A program made the translations under genes and the position numbers. From Bacteroidales bacterium (lineage in GTDB: Bacteria; Bacteroidota; Bacteroidia; Bacteroidales; UBA932): a stretch of DNA of 64,000 nt. A model generated the notes under the pieces. That model was not told where the DNA came from. It searched no databases and worked only from the letters and a program-made list of their open reading frames with translations. Location of the stretch: positions 102,116-166,115 of the forward strand of contig JAFVAU010000016.1 of NCBI GenBank assembly GCA_017480345.1. Direction: 5' to 3'. Below, in pieces: positions 24,004 through 32,734 of the stretch; the first letter of the stretch is position 1, and the number at the start of each line of letters is the position of its first letter.

Positions 24004-25566
24004 ATGAGTAATACCCATGCCGTTCTGAAAGACCTGGTGTACTCCCTGGGAAGCAAGCTCAAGGAGTCACTCGTTTCCGTGTTGCCGGTCAGCCTCATTG
24101 TTCTGGCGCTTTCCCTCACTCCCTGGGTGGACATCTCCGGAGAGGAACTCACCACCTTCGGCGTGGCTACGCTCCTGCTCATCCTGGGTATCGGCCTGTT
24201 CAACCTGGGGGCCGATATGGCCATGACGCCCATGGGACAGTATATCGGAGAAGGGCTCACCTCTTCCAAGAAGATGGGCCTGCTGCTGTCGGTGGCCTTT
24301 GTGATGGGCCTGCTCATCACCATTGCCGAACCGGACCTGGCCGTGCTGGCCTCGCAGGTAAGCGCCGTCATGAACGGAACCGTGCTCATTGTCACGGTGG
24401 GCATAGGCGTAGGTATAATGCTCCTGATCGGCGTCATCAAAATCCTCTTCCACCACGACCTCACCAGCATCCTGATGTTCTTTTACATGATGATGTTCTG
24501 CCTGGCGGCCCTGCTGCTGGATACGGACAACAACTGGCCCCTGGTGTCCATGTGCTTTGACTCGGGCGGCGTCACCACCGGTCCCATCACCGTGCCCTTC
24601 ATCATGGCTCTGGGCGTGGGCATCGCCCTCACGGTGGGCGGCCGCAATGCCAGCGAGAACAGCTTCGGCCTCATCGCCCTGTGCTCGGTGGGCCCCATCG
24701 TGGCCGTGCTGGTGCTCTCCATCCTGTCCAAGGGCAGCCTGGATTTCAACGTCCCGGACTATTCCATGGACAGCATCCTGGCCGAGGGAATGGGACACGT
24801 CCTGGTGGGCTCCATGTTTAACGTGACCAAGTCGCTGGTTTTCATTATCCTCTTCTTTTTTGTGCTGCAGTTCACCGTCCTGAAGCTGCCCCGCACCAAA
24901 ATTTTGCAGATTCTCTTCGGCATCCTCTATACTTTTGTCGGCCTGGTCCTTTTCCTGGCGGCCGTGGAGATGGCTTTCATGCCCATCGGCTTCAAGATCG
25001 GGACCCAATTGGCGGCCCAGCAGCCGGCCCTCATCATCGGCCTGGCCTTTGTGATTGGCATGGTAGTGGTGCTGGCAGAGCCGGCCGTGCACGTACTCAA
25101 CACGCAGGTTCAGGACATCACCGGCGGAGAGGTATCCAAGGGGCAGATGATGACGGCCCTGTCCATCGGCGTGGGTGTTTCCATCGGCCTGTCCGTAATC
25201 AGGGTCTATTTTGACTTCTCCCTCCTGTACTATCTCATTCCCGGGTACGTCCTTTCCCTGGGACTGTCCTTCTTCGTTCCCAAACTGTACACGGCCATTG
25301 CCTTCGACTCCGGCGGCGTGGCCAGCGGCCCGCTAACCTCCAGCTTCATCCTTCCGCTGGTGGTGGGCGCCTGCGTAACCATGCACGGAGAATCCCGCGT
25401 GCTGGAGCTGGCCTTCGGCGTGGTGGCCATGGTGGCCATGACGCCCCTCATCACCATCCAGAGCCTGGGTTTCAAGTCCGTCCTGAGCACCCGCTATCGC
25501 CGGAATACGGCCATGCGCCGCATCCTGGCCTCTACGGAAGAAGACCCCATCATTTACTTCGAATAG
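24004..25566 (+). CDS. DUF1538-family polytopic membrane protein, putative transporter
   Basis: Inner-membrane protein of 520 residues built from two homologous halves. Each half carries a pair of motifs: ITIAEPDLAVLASQV and CFDSGGVTTGPITVPF in the first, VVLAEPAVHVLNTQV and AFDSGGVASGPLTSSF in the second. The duplicated AEP and DSGGV-x-x-GP loops suggest an inverted or tandem-repeat transporter fold with a central substrate or ion site. About twelve hydrophobic segments are visible. The ATG at 24004 is chosen because upstream in-frame sequence is antisense to the protease gene. Two PII-like genes follow within three bases each, so transport is probably gated by PII-type signalling, as with AmtB-GlnK. 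The substrate is unknown. Confidence 0.85.
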   Translation: MSNTHAVLKDLVYSLGSKLKESLVSVLPVSLIVLALSLTPWVDISGEELTTFGVATLLLILGIGLFNLGADMAMTPMGQYIGEGLTSSKKMGLLLSVAFVMGLLITIAEPDLAVLASQVSAVMNGTVLIVTVGIGVGIMLLIGVIKILFHHDLTSILMFFYMMMFCLAALLLDTDNNWPLVSMCFDSGGVTTGPITVPFIMALGVGIALTVGGRNASENSFGLIALCSVGPIVAVLVLSILSKGSLDFNVPDYSMDSILAEGMGHVLVGSMFNVTKSLVFIILFFFVLQFTVLKLPRTKILQILFGILYTFVGLVLFLAAVEMAFMPIGFKIGTQLAAQQPALIIGLAFVIGMVVVLAEPAVHVLNTQVQDITGGEVSKGQMMTALSIGVGVSIGLSVIRVYFDFSLLYYLIPGYVLSLGLSFFVPKLYTAIAFDSGGVASGPLTSSFILPLVVGACVTMHGESRVLELAFGVVAMVAMTPLITIQSLGFKSVLSTRYRRNTAMRRILASTEEDPIIYFE

Positions 25567-25569
25567 CCT

Positions 25570-25935
25570 ATGCCGCAGCAAAAAAACATAGCTCCCGTAA
25601 AACTGGAACTCCTGTTTGCCATCGTGCACAACAGCAAACAGGCGTATTTCTCCAGCCTCATCCAGTCCCGGCAGGCCAACCTGCAGGTCACACTCCCCTG
25701 CAAGGGGACCACGCACCTCATCCTGAACTACCTGGGCCTGGCAGACCGTCCCAAGACCCTGGTGGTGAGCGTCGTGCGCTCAGACGAGGCCGGGGAAATC
25801 ATTTCCCTGCTCCATGAGCATTTCCTAAAAGGAGAGGAGTATAAAGGCATAGCCTTCACTGTTCCCCTCTCCAGCATGATAGGCACCCTCGCCTACGGCT
25901 TCCTCAGCAACGAAAAACAAGTAATCCAAGCATAG
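25570..25935 (+). CDS. PII-like regulatory protein, divergent
   Basis: A 121-residue protein whose pattern fits the ferredoxin-like GlnB/PII fold: beta strand LELLFAIVHNSKQAYF, helix, TLVVSVVRSDEAGEIISLLH and FTVPLSSMIGTLAYGF. It is more diverged than the next gene and lacks an obvious T-loop. It begins three bases after the DUF1538 stop and ends two bases before the second PII gene, so the three are one operon. Probably a partner or regulator of the DUF1538 protein. Assignment to PII is supported by fold pattern and position, not by strong motifs. Confidence 0.65.
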   Translation: MPQQKNIAPVKLELLFAIVHNSKQAYFSSLIQSRQANLQVTLPCKGTTHLILNYLGLADRPKTLVVSVVRSDEAGEIISLLHEHFLKGEEYKGIAFTVPLSSMIGTLAYGFLSNEKQVIQA

Positions 25936-25937
25936 AT

Positions 25938-26252
25938 ATGGCCGACGAAAAGAATTTTGAACTGGTTGTCTGCATCGTGAACGCAGGCTATTCGGAAAAC
26001 GTTATGACCGCAGCCCGGTCGGCCGGAGCGCGGGGTGGCAGCATCGTCCGCGGCCGCGGAAGCGCCAACCCCGAGTCGGAGGAGTTCTTCGGCGTCACCA
26101 TCCAGCCGGACAAGGAGATTGTGCTGGTGCTGGTATCGGCCGATATCAAGGACGCCGTCCTCAAAGCCATCTACAAGAACGCCGGCCTCTCCACCGAGGG
26201 CGTGGGCATCGTCTTCTCCCTCCCCGTCTCCCGCACCACCTTCGACATGTAA
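25938..26252 (+). CDS. P-II family regulatory protein
   Basis: A 104-residue PII-type trimeric signalling protein. Family features are the first strand FELVVCIVNAGYSENVMTAA, the characteristic AGARGGSIVRGRGS turn at the T-loop base, EIVLVLVSADIKDAVLKAI with the nucleotide-site position, and GLSTEGVGIVFSLPVS near the end. The T-loop is short and lacks the uridylylated Tyr of GlnB/GlnK. Being last in an operon with a DUF1538 membrane protein, it likely senses a nucleotide and controls transport. A 22-base-pair hairpin terminator follows. Confidence 0.85.
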   Translation: MADEKNFELVVCIVNAGYSENVMTAARSAGARGGSIVRGRGSANPESEEFFGVTIQPDKEIVLVLVSADIKDAVLKAIYKNAGLSTEGVGIVFSLPVSRTTFDM

Positions 26253-26298
26253 ATCGGCCCGGATTTTGGTGACAGTCAAATAGCTGGCCCTCAGCGTA

Positions 26299-26345
26299 TT
26301 ATAAGAAACTTCTCGTTCAATTTTTGAACGAGAAGTTTCTTATAA
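26299..26345. terminator. Bidirectional terminator with a 22-base-pair perfect stem
   Basis: TTATAAGAAACTTCTCGTTC(AA) at 26299-26320 pairs perfectly with 26324-26345 around a TTT loop. It lies between the convergent PII and NCS2 genes. AT-rich arm ends supply U-rich 3' ends in both directions. Confidence 0.8.
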
Positions 26346-26375
26346 CAATATGTGTATCAATCACTTGGTTGTCAC

Positions 26376-27707
26376 CTAAATGAAGATATACTTGCAGATG
26401 AACAGGGCGGCCAGGATCCACATGGTGATGGAGATGTCCTTGAAGCGGCCGGCCACGGCGTGGCAGCCCACATAGGTGATCACACCCAGGAGGATACCGT
26501 CGGAGATGCTGTAGGCAAGCGGCATCATGATGATGGTCACGAAAGCCGGGATGGCCTTGCAATAGTCGTCCCAGTGGATGCGGGTGACGGAATGCATCAT
26601 CATCACGCCCACGATGATGAGGGCGGGAGCGGTGGCGGCACCGGGGATGGCCAGGAACAGCGGGCTGAAGAACAGGGCCAGGGCGAAGCAGCAGGCCGTA
26701 GAGAAGGCCGTGAGGCCGGTACGGCCGCCTTCACCTACGCCGGCAGCGCTTTCCACATAAGTGGTGGTGGTGGAAGTACCCAGGCAGGCGCCGGCAACGG
26801 TACCGATGGAATCGGCCAGGAACATCTGCTCCATGCCGGGGATGTCGTCTCTGCGGTTTCCTTCGGGAACCAGGTTGGCACCGTGGTGTACGCCGATGAT
26901 GGTGCCCATGGTGTCGAACATATCAATGAACAGGAAGGTGAAAACCACCACCAGCATATCCAGGGTGAAGATGTTGTGCCACTCGAACTGGAAGGCGATG
27001 GGCTTCACGCTGTCCGGAAGGGCCACGACGCCATTCAGTTTGGTAATGGCCTCACCGGTGGCCGGATCCTTGATCACCAGACCCAGGAGGGTGGTGGCCA
27101 GGATGCCCCAGAGCATGCCGCCGCGGACCTTGGCCATGACCAGACCGGCGGTGATGAACAGGCCAATCATGCCCAGCAGGGCCTTTCCTTCGGTGATTTC
27201 GCCCAGGGAAACCAGGGTGGCGTCGTTGTTCACAATGATACCGGCGTTCTGCAGGCCGATGAAGGCGATGAACAGGCCGATACCCGCGCCGATGGCCTTC
27301 TTCAAGGTGCCGGGGATGGCATTCAGCAGCCAGGTACGCACCTTGGTGAGGGTGAGGATGATGAAGAGGATACCTTCAATGAGAACGGCCGTGAGGGCGA
27401 ACTGCCAGCTGTACCCCATGCCCAGGCAGACGGTGTACACGAAGAAGGCGTTCAGGCCCATACCGGGGGCCAAACCGAAAGGTTTCTTGGCATACAGGGC
27501 CATCACCAGGGTACCGATGATGGCGGCCAGGGCGGTGGCGGTAAAGACGGCGCCGCCGGGCATGCCAGGGAGGGCACTGAAGATACCCGGGTTCACGGCC
27601 AGGATATAGGCCATGGTGAGGAAGGTGGTGATGCCGGCCAGAATTTCCGTACGGACGTTGTTCACCTTGGAATCAAAACCGAAAAGCTTTTCGAAAGTTG
27701 GTTTCAT
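26376..27707 (-). CDS. NCS2-family purine (adenine/guanine/hypoxanthine-type) permease
   Basis: Inner-membrane proton-coupled nucleobase importer of the AzgA-like branch. The 443 residues start EKLFGFDSKVNNVRTEILAG and continue ITTFLTMAYILAVNPGIF, as in AzgA/PbuG. Other family marks are GLAPGMGLNAFFVYTV, GAGIGLFIAFIGLQNAGII, FLFIDMFDTMGTIIG, GTSTTTTYVESAAGV and GGRTGLTAFSTA. About twelve to fourteen transmembrane segments are visible. It is followed upstream by an outer-membrane Tsx-like gene and a uracil/xanthine-type permease on the same strand. Exact base preference cannot be read from the sequence. Confidence 0.92.
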   Translation of the reverse strand: MKPTFEKLFGFDSKVNNVRTEILAGITTFLTMAYILAVNPGIFSALPGMPGGAVFTATALAAIIGTLVMALYAKKPFGLAPGMGLNAFFVYTVCLGMGYSWQFALTAVLIEGILFIILTLTKVRTWLLNAIPGTLKKAIGAGIGLFIAFIGLQNAGIIVNNDATLVSLGEITEGKALLGMIGLFITAGLVMAKVRGGMLWGILATTLLGLVIKDPATGEAITKLNGVVALPDSVKPIAFQFEWHNIFTLDMLVVVFTFLFIDMFDTMGTIIGVHHGANLVPEGNRRDDIPGMEQMFLADSIGTVAGACLGTSTTTTYVESAAGVGEGGRTGLTAFSTACCFALALFFSPLFLAIPGAATAPALIIVGVMMMHSVTRIHWDDYCKAIPAFVTIIMMPLAYSISDGILLGVITYVGCHAVAGRFKDISITMWILAALFICKYIFI

Positions 27708-27724
27708 GCCGATTCCCTCCTATA

Positions 27725-28510
27725 TTAGAATACCCATTTCACACCCAGGCAGGGACGGGCCCAGAAGCCCTTGGCGCTGCCGAAATCGTAGGAAAGCTCC
27801 ACCTCGCCGCCCACATTGAAGTTGGGGACACCGAACCACTGGCCCACACTGTACCAGATCTGAGGCTCGGAGAGGAAGACGAAACGGGACTTGCGCCCCT
27901 GGCTCCAGTCGCGATAGTCCGCCGCCTTGTCATCCAGGAAAGGATACACGTCATGATCCTGCCACCAGAAATCGGCAAAGCCGCTGAAGCGCAATCCCTT
28001 GGCGCCGAACAGATCCTGCAGGCCCCAAACCAGGGTAAGCTGCATGGGAATCTGGCTCTTGTAGCCTTCGGGAAGACCGCGGTAGTCCGTCCACTTGTAG
28101 AGCAGTTTCACATTGAGCGTGTTCCGGAAGTCTTTGCTGTGGAAGAAGTAGTCCAGACCCACCAGGAAGGCGTTGTTGATGGAATACTTGTTGTAGATGC
28201 CACCATTGTACTCGACATGGGCGCTGAGGCCGCCCAGCTTGGTGTTCTGCCAGAAATTCAGGCAGCGGGCAATCTCCATGTACGTACCGTTAGGAGAAAT
28301 AATCCTGTTGTCGATACGGTTGTTGAAGTCGTGGTCCACGAAGAAGAAGGTGTTTCCCCAATTGTCATTGTAGAAACCTTCGATGGTGGTGGTTACATGC
28401 TTACGATCCTTGCCGAAATCGTAAAACACCTGGATGTTGGTCTGGGCCGCGGCCAGCTGGCCGAAGGCGAGCGTTGCCACAGCAACGGCGAGAATAGTTT
28501 TTTTAGACAT
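27725..28510 (-). CDS. Tsx-like outer-membrane channel (DUF5020 family)
   Basis: Predicted 12-stranded outer-membrane barrel of 261 residues with a signal peptide ending GQLAAAQ. Alternating beta-strand patterns run to the C-terminal WARPCLGVKWVF, whose terminal Phe is typical of outer-membrane proteins. TNIQVFYDFGKDRKHVTTTI and NWGNTFFFVDHDF resemble DUF5020/Tsx nucleoside-channel proteins. Its place between two NCS2 permeases, with 17- and 33-base gaps, supports a role in outer-membrane passage of nucleosides or bases. No plug domain or TonB box is seen. Confidence 0.8.
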   Translation of the reverse strand: MSKKTILAVAVATLAFGQLAAAQTNIQVFYDFGKDRKHVTTTIEGFYNDNWGNTFFFVDHDFNNRIDNRIISPNGTYMEIARCLNFWQNTKLGGLSAHVEYNGGIYNKYSINNAFLVGLDYFFHSKDFRNTLNVKLLYKWTDYRGLPEGYKSQIPMQLTLVWGLQDLFGAKGLRFSGFADFWWQDHDVYPFLDDKAADYRDWSQGRKSRFVFLSEPQIWYSVGQWFGVPNFNVGGEVELSYDFGSAKGFWARPCLGVKWVF

Positions 28511-28543
28511 AAAACGTAGTTTATGGATTAATATATAAAGTAG

Positions 28544-29896
28544 TTATTTTCTCAGGGAAGGATTGATTTCAAAGTCCACGGCCTTGTCTCCTTGGGGATT
28601 GGAGCCGAATTCATAGTCCTTGCCGGGAAGTACGGCATTGAGGAAGATACCCACCAGGGCAGCCACGGCCAGGCCGCTCAGGGAGGTGAAGCCCAGAGAG
28701 ATGGCGTCGCCGGCACCGTACTTGATGCCGATGGCCAGCACCAGGATGAAGGCCAGGATGAGCACGTTGCGGCTCTTGGTGAAATCCACCACGTTCTCTA
28801 CCACGTTCCGCACGCCCACGGCGGAAATCATACCGTACAGCACCAGGGACACGCCGCCGATGGTGGAAGCGGGCATGCAGGCAATGAGGGCGCTGAACTT
28901 GGGGCAGAAGCTCAGGATGATGGCAAACACGGCCGCAATGCGGATCACGCGGGGATCGAACACGCGGGTAAGGTTCAGAACGCCAGTATTTTCACCGTAG
29001 GTGGTATTGGCCGGGGCGCCGAACAGGGAGGCCAGCATGGTGGCCAGGCCGTCACCCATCAGGGTGCGGTGCAGGCCCGGATCGGCCAGATAGTTTTCTC
29101 CGGTGGTGGAGGAGATGGCGCACATGTCTCCGATATGTTCCATCATGGTTGCCAGGGAGATGGGAACGATGGCGATGACGGCACTGAGCACGAGGCCCCA
29201 GTTGGGATTGGCGAACACATGGAAGGCGGTGTTTTCCCACTGGAAAGGAACGCCGACCCAAGCCGCTTCCTTCACAGGGCTGAAGTCACAGAGGCCGAAG
29301 CAGGCCGCCACCGCATAAGAGCCCAGAACGCCCAGCAGGATGGGGATGATCTTGATCATTCCCCTGCCCCAGATATTGCAAACGATGATGATGGCGATGG
29401 CCAACAGGGCGATCCACCAATTGCTGTTGCAGTTCTGGATGGCGCTTCCGCTAAGCGTGAGGCCGATGGCAATGATGATGGGGCCGGTCACGATGGGCGG
29501 GAAGAAACGCATCACCTTCTTGACGCCGTATGCGGCGATGAACCCTGCCAGCACAAAATAAAGAATGCCTGCCGAGAAAACTCCGATGCAGGCATAAGGC
29601 AATGATTGCGTGGCGTTGAGTCCTTGGGCTTCTCCCATTGAGACTACCGCAGCGTAGCCACCGAGAAAAGCGAAGGACGAGCCCAGAAATGCCGGGACCT
29701 TCATCTTGGTAAGGAGGTGAAAAAGAAGGGTGCCGAGTCCTGCGAAAAGGAGGGTGGCGCTCATGGAGAGACCGGTGATCACCGGAACCAGTACCGTGGC
29801 TCCGAACATGGCGAACATGTGCTGGAGGCCGAGGGTAAGCATCTTACCCATTCCGAGCGTACGGGCGTCATAGATGGCGTTCTGATTTTTTGTCAT
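28544..29896 (-). CDS. NCS2-family uracil/xanthine permease
   Basis: Inner-membrane nucleobase:proton symporter of 450 residues in the UraA/XanQ branch. Recognised segments are LTLGLQHMFAMFGATVLVPV, FLGSSFAFLGGYAAVV, the substrate-site Glu region LATMMEHIGDMCAIS, the following DGLATMLASLFGAPANTTYG and GENTGVLNLTRVFDP. These are diagnostic for the family; the QHMFAMFGATVLVP start is closest to uracil permeases. First gene of the nucleobase transport cluster, with its own -33/-7 promoter and a leader of about 50 bases. No purine riboswitch was recognised in that leader. Confidence 0.92.
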   Translation of the reverse strand: MTKNQNAIYDARTLGMGKMLTLGLQHMFAMFGATVLVPVITGLSMSATLLFAGLGTLLFHLLTKMKVPAFLGSSFAFLGGYAAVVSMGEAQGLNATQSLPYACIGVFSAGILYFVLAGFIAAYGVKKVMRFFPPIVTGPIIIAIGLTLSGSAIQNCNSNWWIALLAIAIIIVCNIWGRGMIKIIPILLGVLGSYAVAACFGLCDFSPVKEAAWVGVPFQWENTAFHVFANPNWGLVLSAVIAIVPISLATMMEHIGDMCAISSTTGENYLADPGLHRTLMGDGLATMLASLFGAPANTTYGENTGVLNLTRVFDPRVIRIAAVFAIILSFCPKFSALIACMPASTIGGVSLVLYGMISAVGVRNVVENVVDFTKSRNVLILAFILVLAIGIKYGAGDAISLGFTSLSGLAVAALVGIFLNAVLPGKDYEFGSNPQGDKAVDFEINPSLRK

Positions 29897-29949
29897 ATAA
29901 TAAAGGTTTGTAGAGTGAATTCCAACCGCACAGGCCTTTAATGACCGGA

Positions 29950-29980
29950 CAAAGGTAGATATTAAATTTTTTTAATACAA
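29950..29980 (-). promoter_or_regulatory. Promoter of the nucleobase transport cluster
   Basis: Minus strand: TTG (29980-29978), a 20-base spacer, then -7 TACCTTTG (29957-29950). The predicted start is near 29946. The rest of 29897-30038 has no gene. Confidence 0.65.
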
Positions 29981-30038
29981 TGCCCCTGTCCATTTTTTTA
30001 CGGAAAAGTTTTCAACAACCCTTTGTGGATAAGACGGC

Positions 30039-30545
30039 TCAGCGGTCTACATAGTAACCAAGACCGCCCTCAAATCCCGTTCCGTCAACGAATTTCTTGA
30101 GAAGCCGGGCGCTTTCTTCCTTGTCAAACATCTCTTCATAGTCGTGATGGTAGGAGGCATCGGGCACCACGTTCACGTCGAAGCGGATTTCCGCCATGCC
30201 CGAAGGAGAGATATTGCCCCAGAAACGGACGGAATGCTCTGCGCGGCCCACATTCTTGCGGCTGTCGTACTTGAGGGTGACCAGCATGTTGCGTTCCGGC
30301 GGAACCACCATCTCATGGTCGCTCTCCAGGACGATGCAGCCGCAGGACGGCTGGATGTCCTTGATCACCAGCGGCACCTTCCCCTTGTTCTCCAGGCGCA
30401 CCAGGACGGTGAGTTCCTGCCCCTGAAGGATGGGATAGTAGTGGCGGACGGGGTCCCGGATTTCCACGGTGGTGTACTGCACCTTCCGGGTGCAGCCCAT
30501 GATGGCCAGAAGGGCCAGCAGAACGAAGGGAACAATCCGTTTCAT
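30039..30545 (-). CDS. DUF1573-domain lipoprotein
   Basis: A 168-residue lipoprotein (signal LLALLAIMGCTRK) with an immunoglobulin-like DUF1573 domain: LTVLVRLENKGKVPLVIKDI, then QPSCGCIV with the family's conserved CGC, and ERNMLVTLKYDSRKNVGR. The ATG at 30545 overlaps the TGA of the upstream gene (TGATG), showing translational coupling. It is the last gene of the five-gene operon starting at 38188. DUF1573 proteins are thought to be small periplasmic beta-sandwich proteins; a structural or chaperone role in the export machine is a guess. Confidence 0.82.
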   Translation of the reverse strand: MKRIVPFVLLALLAIMGCTRKVQYTTVEIRDPVRHYYPILQGQELTVLVRLENKGKVPLVIKDIQPSCGCIVLESDHEMVVPPERNMLVTLKYDSRKNVGRAEHSVRFWGNISPSGMAEIRFDVNVVPDASYHHDYEEMFDKEESARLLKKFVDGTGFEGGLGYYVDR

Positions 30546-32734
30546 CACTTAAAATAGATTTCGTCTATACCCAAATCCCGGGTGTGGGAAGGAACAATGC
30601 GCAGCCGGACCCGGGCAGGCCGTCCGAAACTGGCCGGGCCGCGGAAGGTGACCTTCTCTCCCTCATCCACATAGTCGGACAGGCCTTCCTGGCGGAGGGT
30701 GCCCACATTGCGGTCATCGGCCCAGATTTCAACAGCCTTGGGAGGCGCCATGCGGTGCCGCTCGCTGTTCAGGAAGGACATGGAGAACTCCCCGGACTTT
30801 CCGGCCAGCACATCGGCCGGGAGTTCGATGACCAAATCCTTCTGGGGGAACACCTGCCAGCCCCAGTGGTAGTTCTGAGAGATGCCGGCCACCGCATCCG
30901 TGAGTTTGGTGGTGCGTTCACTGCCGCCGTCATAGCTCACCAGCAGCGGCTGCCGGAGCAGGAGATCGCGGCTCCACGCACTGCCGGCCAGCCACAGCTC
31001 CACTTCGTTTTCATAATCGGCCACATAGACACCCTGCTCGTTCACGCGGTCCATGTGGTCCGGCGCGGCGTATTCGTTGTCTGTCAGAATCCAGAGGTCT
31101 TCTTCCGGGGTCATGATTTTGAGATCCTCCACGGCGGCCCAGACTTCGGGTTTCACCACCCACTCGTCTCCCACATGCTCCGCAAATCCGCCGGAACCCA
31201 GGCCGTGGGAGCGGCACATCTCCAGGAAAGAGAAAGACACGAACTGCCGCGTTTTCTCGTAAATAATCCGCTCGCGATGCGTCATCTCCATGGCACTGGC
31301 CCGCAGGAACACGGAGTAGAATTCCCGGAAATCCTTCTCGAACAGATAGGAATGCAGGGCCTCCTCCATGCCGCCATACAGCGGCAGTTCCAGGGCGCTC
31401 CGACGGGCATGCTCCTCCATGGACAGCACCACCGAGGAATAAAACTGTCCCACATGGGGCATGGCATCGGCATAATAATCCTTCACCATGCGCTCGATGT
31501 CGGCGTCCGGATTAATCAGAAGCTGGGCCAGCAGGAAGGAATACATCTCCTGCTGCATGGAATAGAAATAGCCGCTGCCATTGAGGAACAGGCCCTTCAC
31601 TCCCCTCTTCCTGTATTGGCGGAAACGCTCCTGCATTACATACAGGATGGGATAAGGAGTGAGGTAATCGTCAAAGTTACAGACATAGTCCCAAATGTAC
31701 ACGTTGTCCGTTATCTGCTGCCATCGCTCCAGTTCCCGGAAGAACTGCTGACTGCGCTCGTCCTCGGACTGCCAGGCGCGGGGATATTCGATGGCCGACA
31801 GGAACACGCCCACATTGGCGGGAAGGCGGTGGTCGGGAAGGGCCTTGGTGGTGGAATAGCCGGGAATGAAGAAGGTATGGCCGGGGAAACGGGCGGAGAG
31901 CTTCTCCACGAAGGCCACCACGGCGGGCGTGGCGTTGGTCCTGGTGTTTCCGGCCGTCTCACAGCGGCGGCACATGCACACCCAGTCGTTGTCCGCCGGG
32001 CCGATGGTCATCCTGAGCGGATACTTGAGCCCGTCCCCATACTGGTCCATGATGTACTTCTCCGTCAGTTCCAGCAGTTTGTCCGAAGAAAAGCAGAACT
32101 GATTCTGGTGCACTACGCCGTCGACCCCCTTGGCAAACAGGGACTGGTCCATGTTCTGGAAGCCGAAGGACTGGTCTCCGTTACTGCCCAGCACGCGGGA
32201 GAGATTGTGTCCCCAGATGCCCCAGTCCATCTCCAGGTTGTGGAGAGCCAGCAGCAGGGTCATGTCCGGATTCTGGTTGGTGGGCATATAGATGTCCCTG
32301 TATTCGAAGGGAAAGGTAACCACCGTATCCCGCCCGCTCAGCAGCAGCGGCGGAAGGTCGTCCGTCGAAATGTCCTTGTCTGCCTTTCCTATCATCTTGA
32401 TAAACTGATATGTGAGCCAGATCATCGTGCGCTCGTCCTTGGCCCGGAGCAGGTAACCACCGCCGGGAAGGCGGGAGAAGCCGAAATCTCCGCCAAAATC
32501 ATCGGCCACATGGACGGCCACCTCTATCCCGTCACGGCTTAACAAAGAGGCCTCCGAACGCCGCTGAAGGTGTTTTTTCAGATAATCGCTCATCTTCACG
32601 TCCAGCGCCCGTCCCTGTACGTCGGGATGGACATGATACTGGTGTACGGCATCCGCCCCGCGGACGAAATTGCCGCAGGACAGGGCCAGGAAGCCGGCCG
32701 CAAGCAGGCTAGAAAGTAATCGCAACAGAGACAT
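30545..32734 (-). CDS. DUF4838-domain putative glycoside hydrolase, secreted
   Basis: Large secreted protein of 729 residues with a lipoprotein-like signal (AAGFLALSCGNF). An N-terminal alpha/beta domain resembling that of GH20/GH67 enzymes (IWLTYQFIKMIG) is followed by a DUF4838 TIM-barrel-like region: TFPFEYRDIYMPTNQNPD, WGIWGHNLSRVLG, WVCMCRRCETAGN, FIPGYSTTKALP and VYIWDYVCNFDDYLTPYP. A beta domain closes the protein (EIWADDRNVGTLRQEG, VRLRIVPSHTRDLGIDEIYF). It overlaps the TPR/barrel gene by 26 bases and the DUF1573 gene by its stop. In this operon it could trim or modify the exported polysaccharide, as PgaB or BcsZ do elsewhere; that is inference. Confidence 0.78.
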   Translation of the reverse strand: MSLLRLLSSLLAAGFLALSCGNFVRGADAVHQYHVHPDVQGRALDVKMSDYLKKHLQRRSEASLLSRDGIEVAVHVADDFGGDFGFSRLPGGGYLLRAKDERTMIWLTYQFIKMIGKADKDISTDDLPPLLLSGRDTVVTFPFEYRDIYMPTNQNPDMTLLLALHNLEMDWGIWGHNLSRVLGSNGDQSFGFQNMDQSLFAKGVDGVVHQNQFCFSSDKLLELTEKYIMDQYGDGLKYPLRMTIGPADNDWVCMCRRCETAGNTRTNATPAVVAFVEKLSARFPGHTFFIPGYSTTKALPDHRLPANVGVFLSAIEYPRAWQSEDERSQQFFRELERWQQITDNVYIWDYVCNFDDYLTPYPILYVMQERFRQYRKRGVKGLFLNGSGYFYSMQQEMYSFLLAQLLINPDADIERMVKDYYADAMPHVGQFYSSVVLSMEEHARRSALELPLYGGMEEALHSYLFEKDFREFYSVFLRASAMEMTHRERIIYEKTRQFVSFSFLEMCRSHGLGSGGFAEHVGDEWVVKPEVWAAVEDLKIMTPEEDLWILTDNEYAAPDHMDRVNEQGVYVADYENEVELWLAGSAWSRDLLLRQPLLVSYDGGSERTTKLTDAVAGISQNYHWGWQVFPQKDLVIELPADVLAGKSGEFSMSFLNSERHRMAPPKAVEIWADDRNVGTLRQEGLSDYVDEGEKVTFRGPASFGRPARVRLRIVPSHTRDLGIDEIYFK

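Noticed and set aside
29897-30038. Purine riboswitch in the uracil/xanthine permease leader
   Set aside because: The predicted leader is only about 50 bases and shows no three-helix aptamer core.
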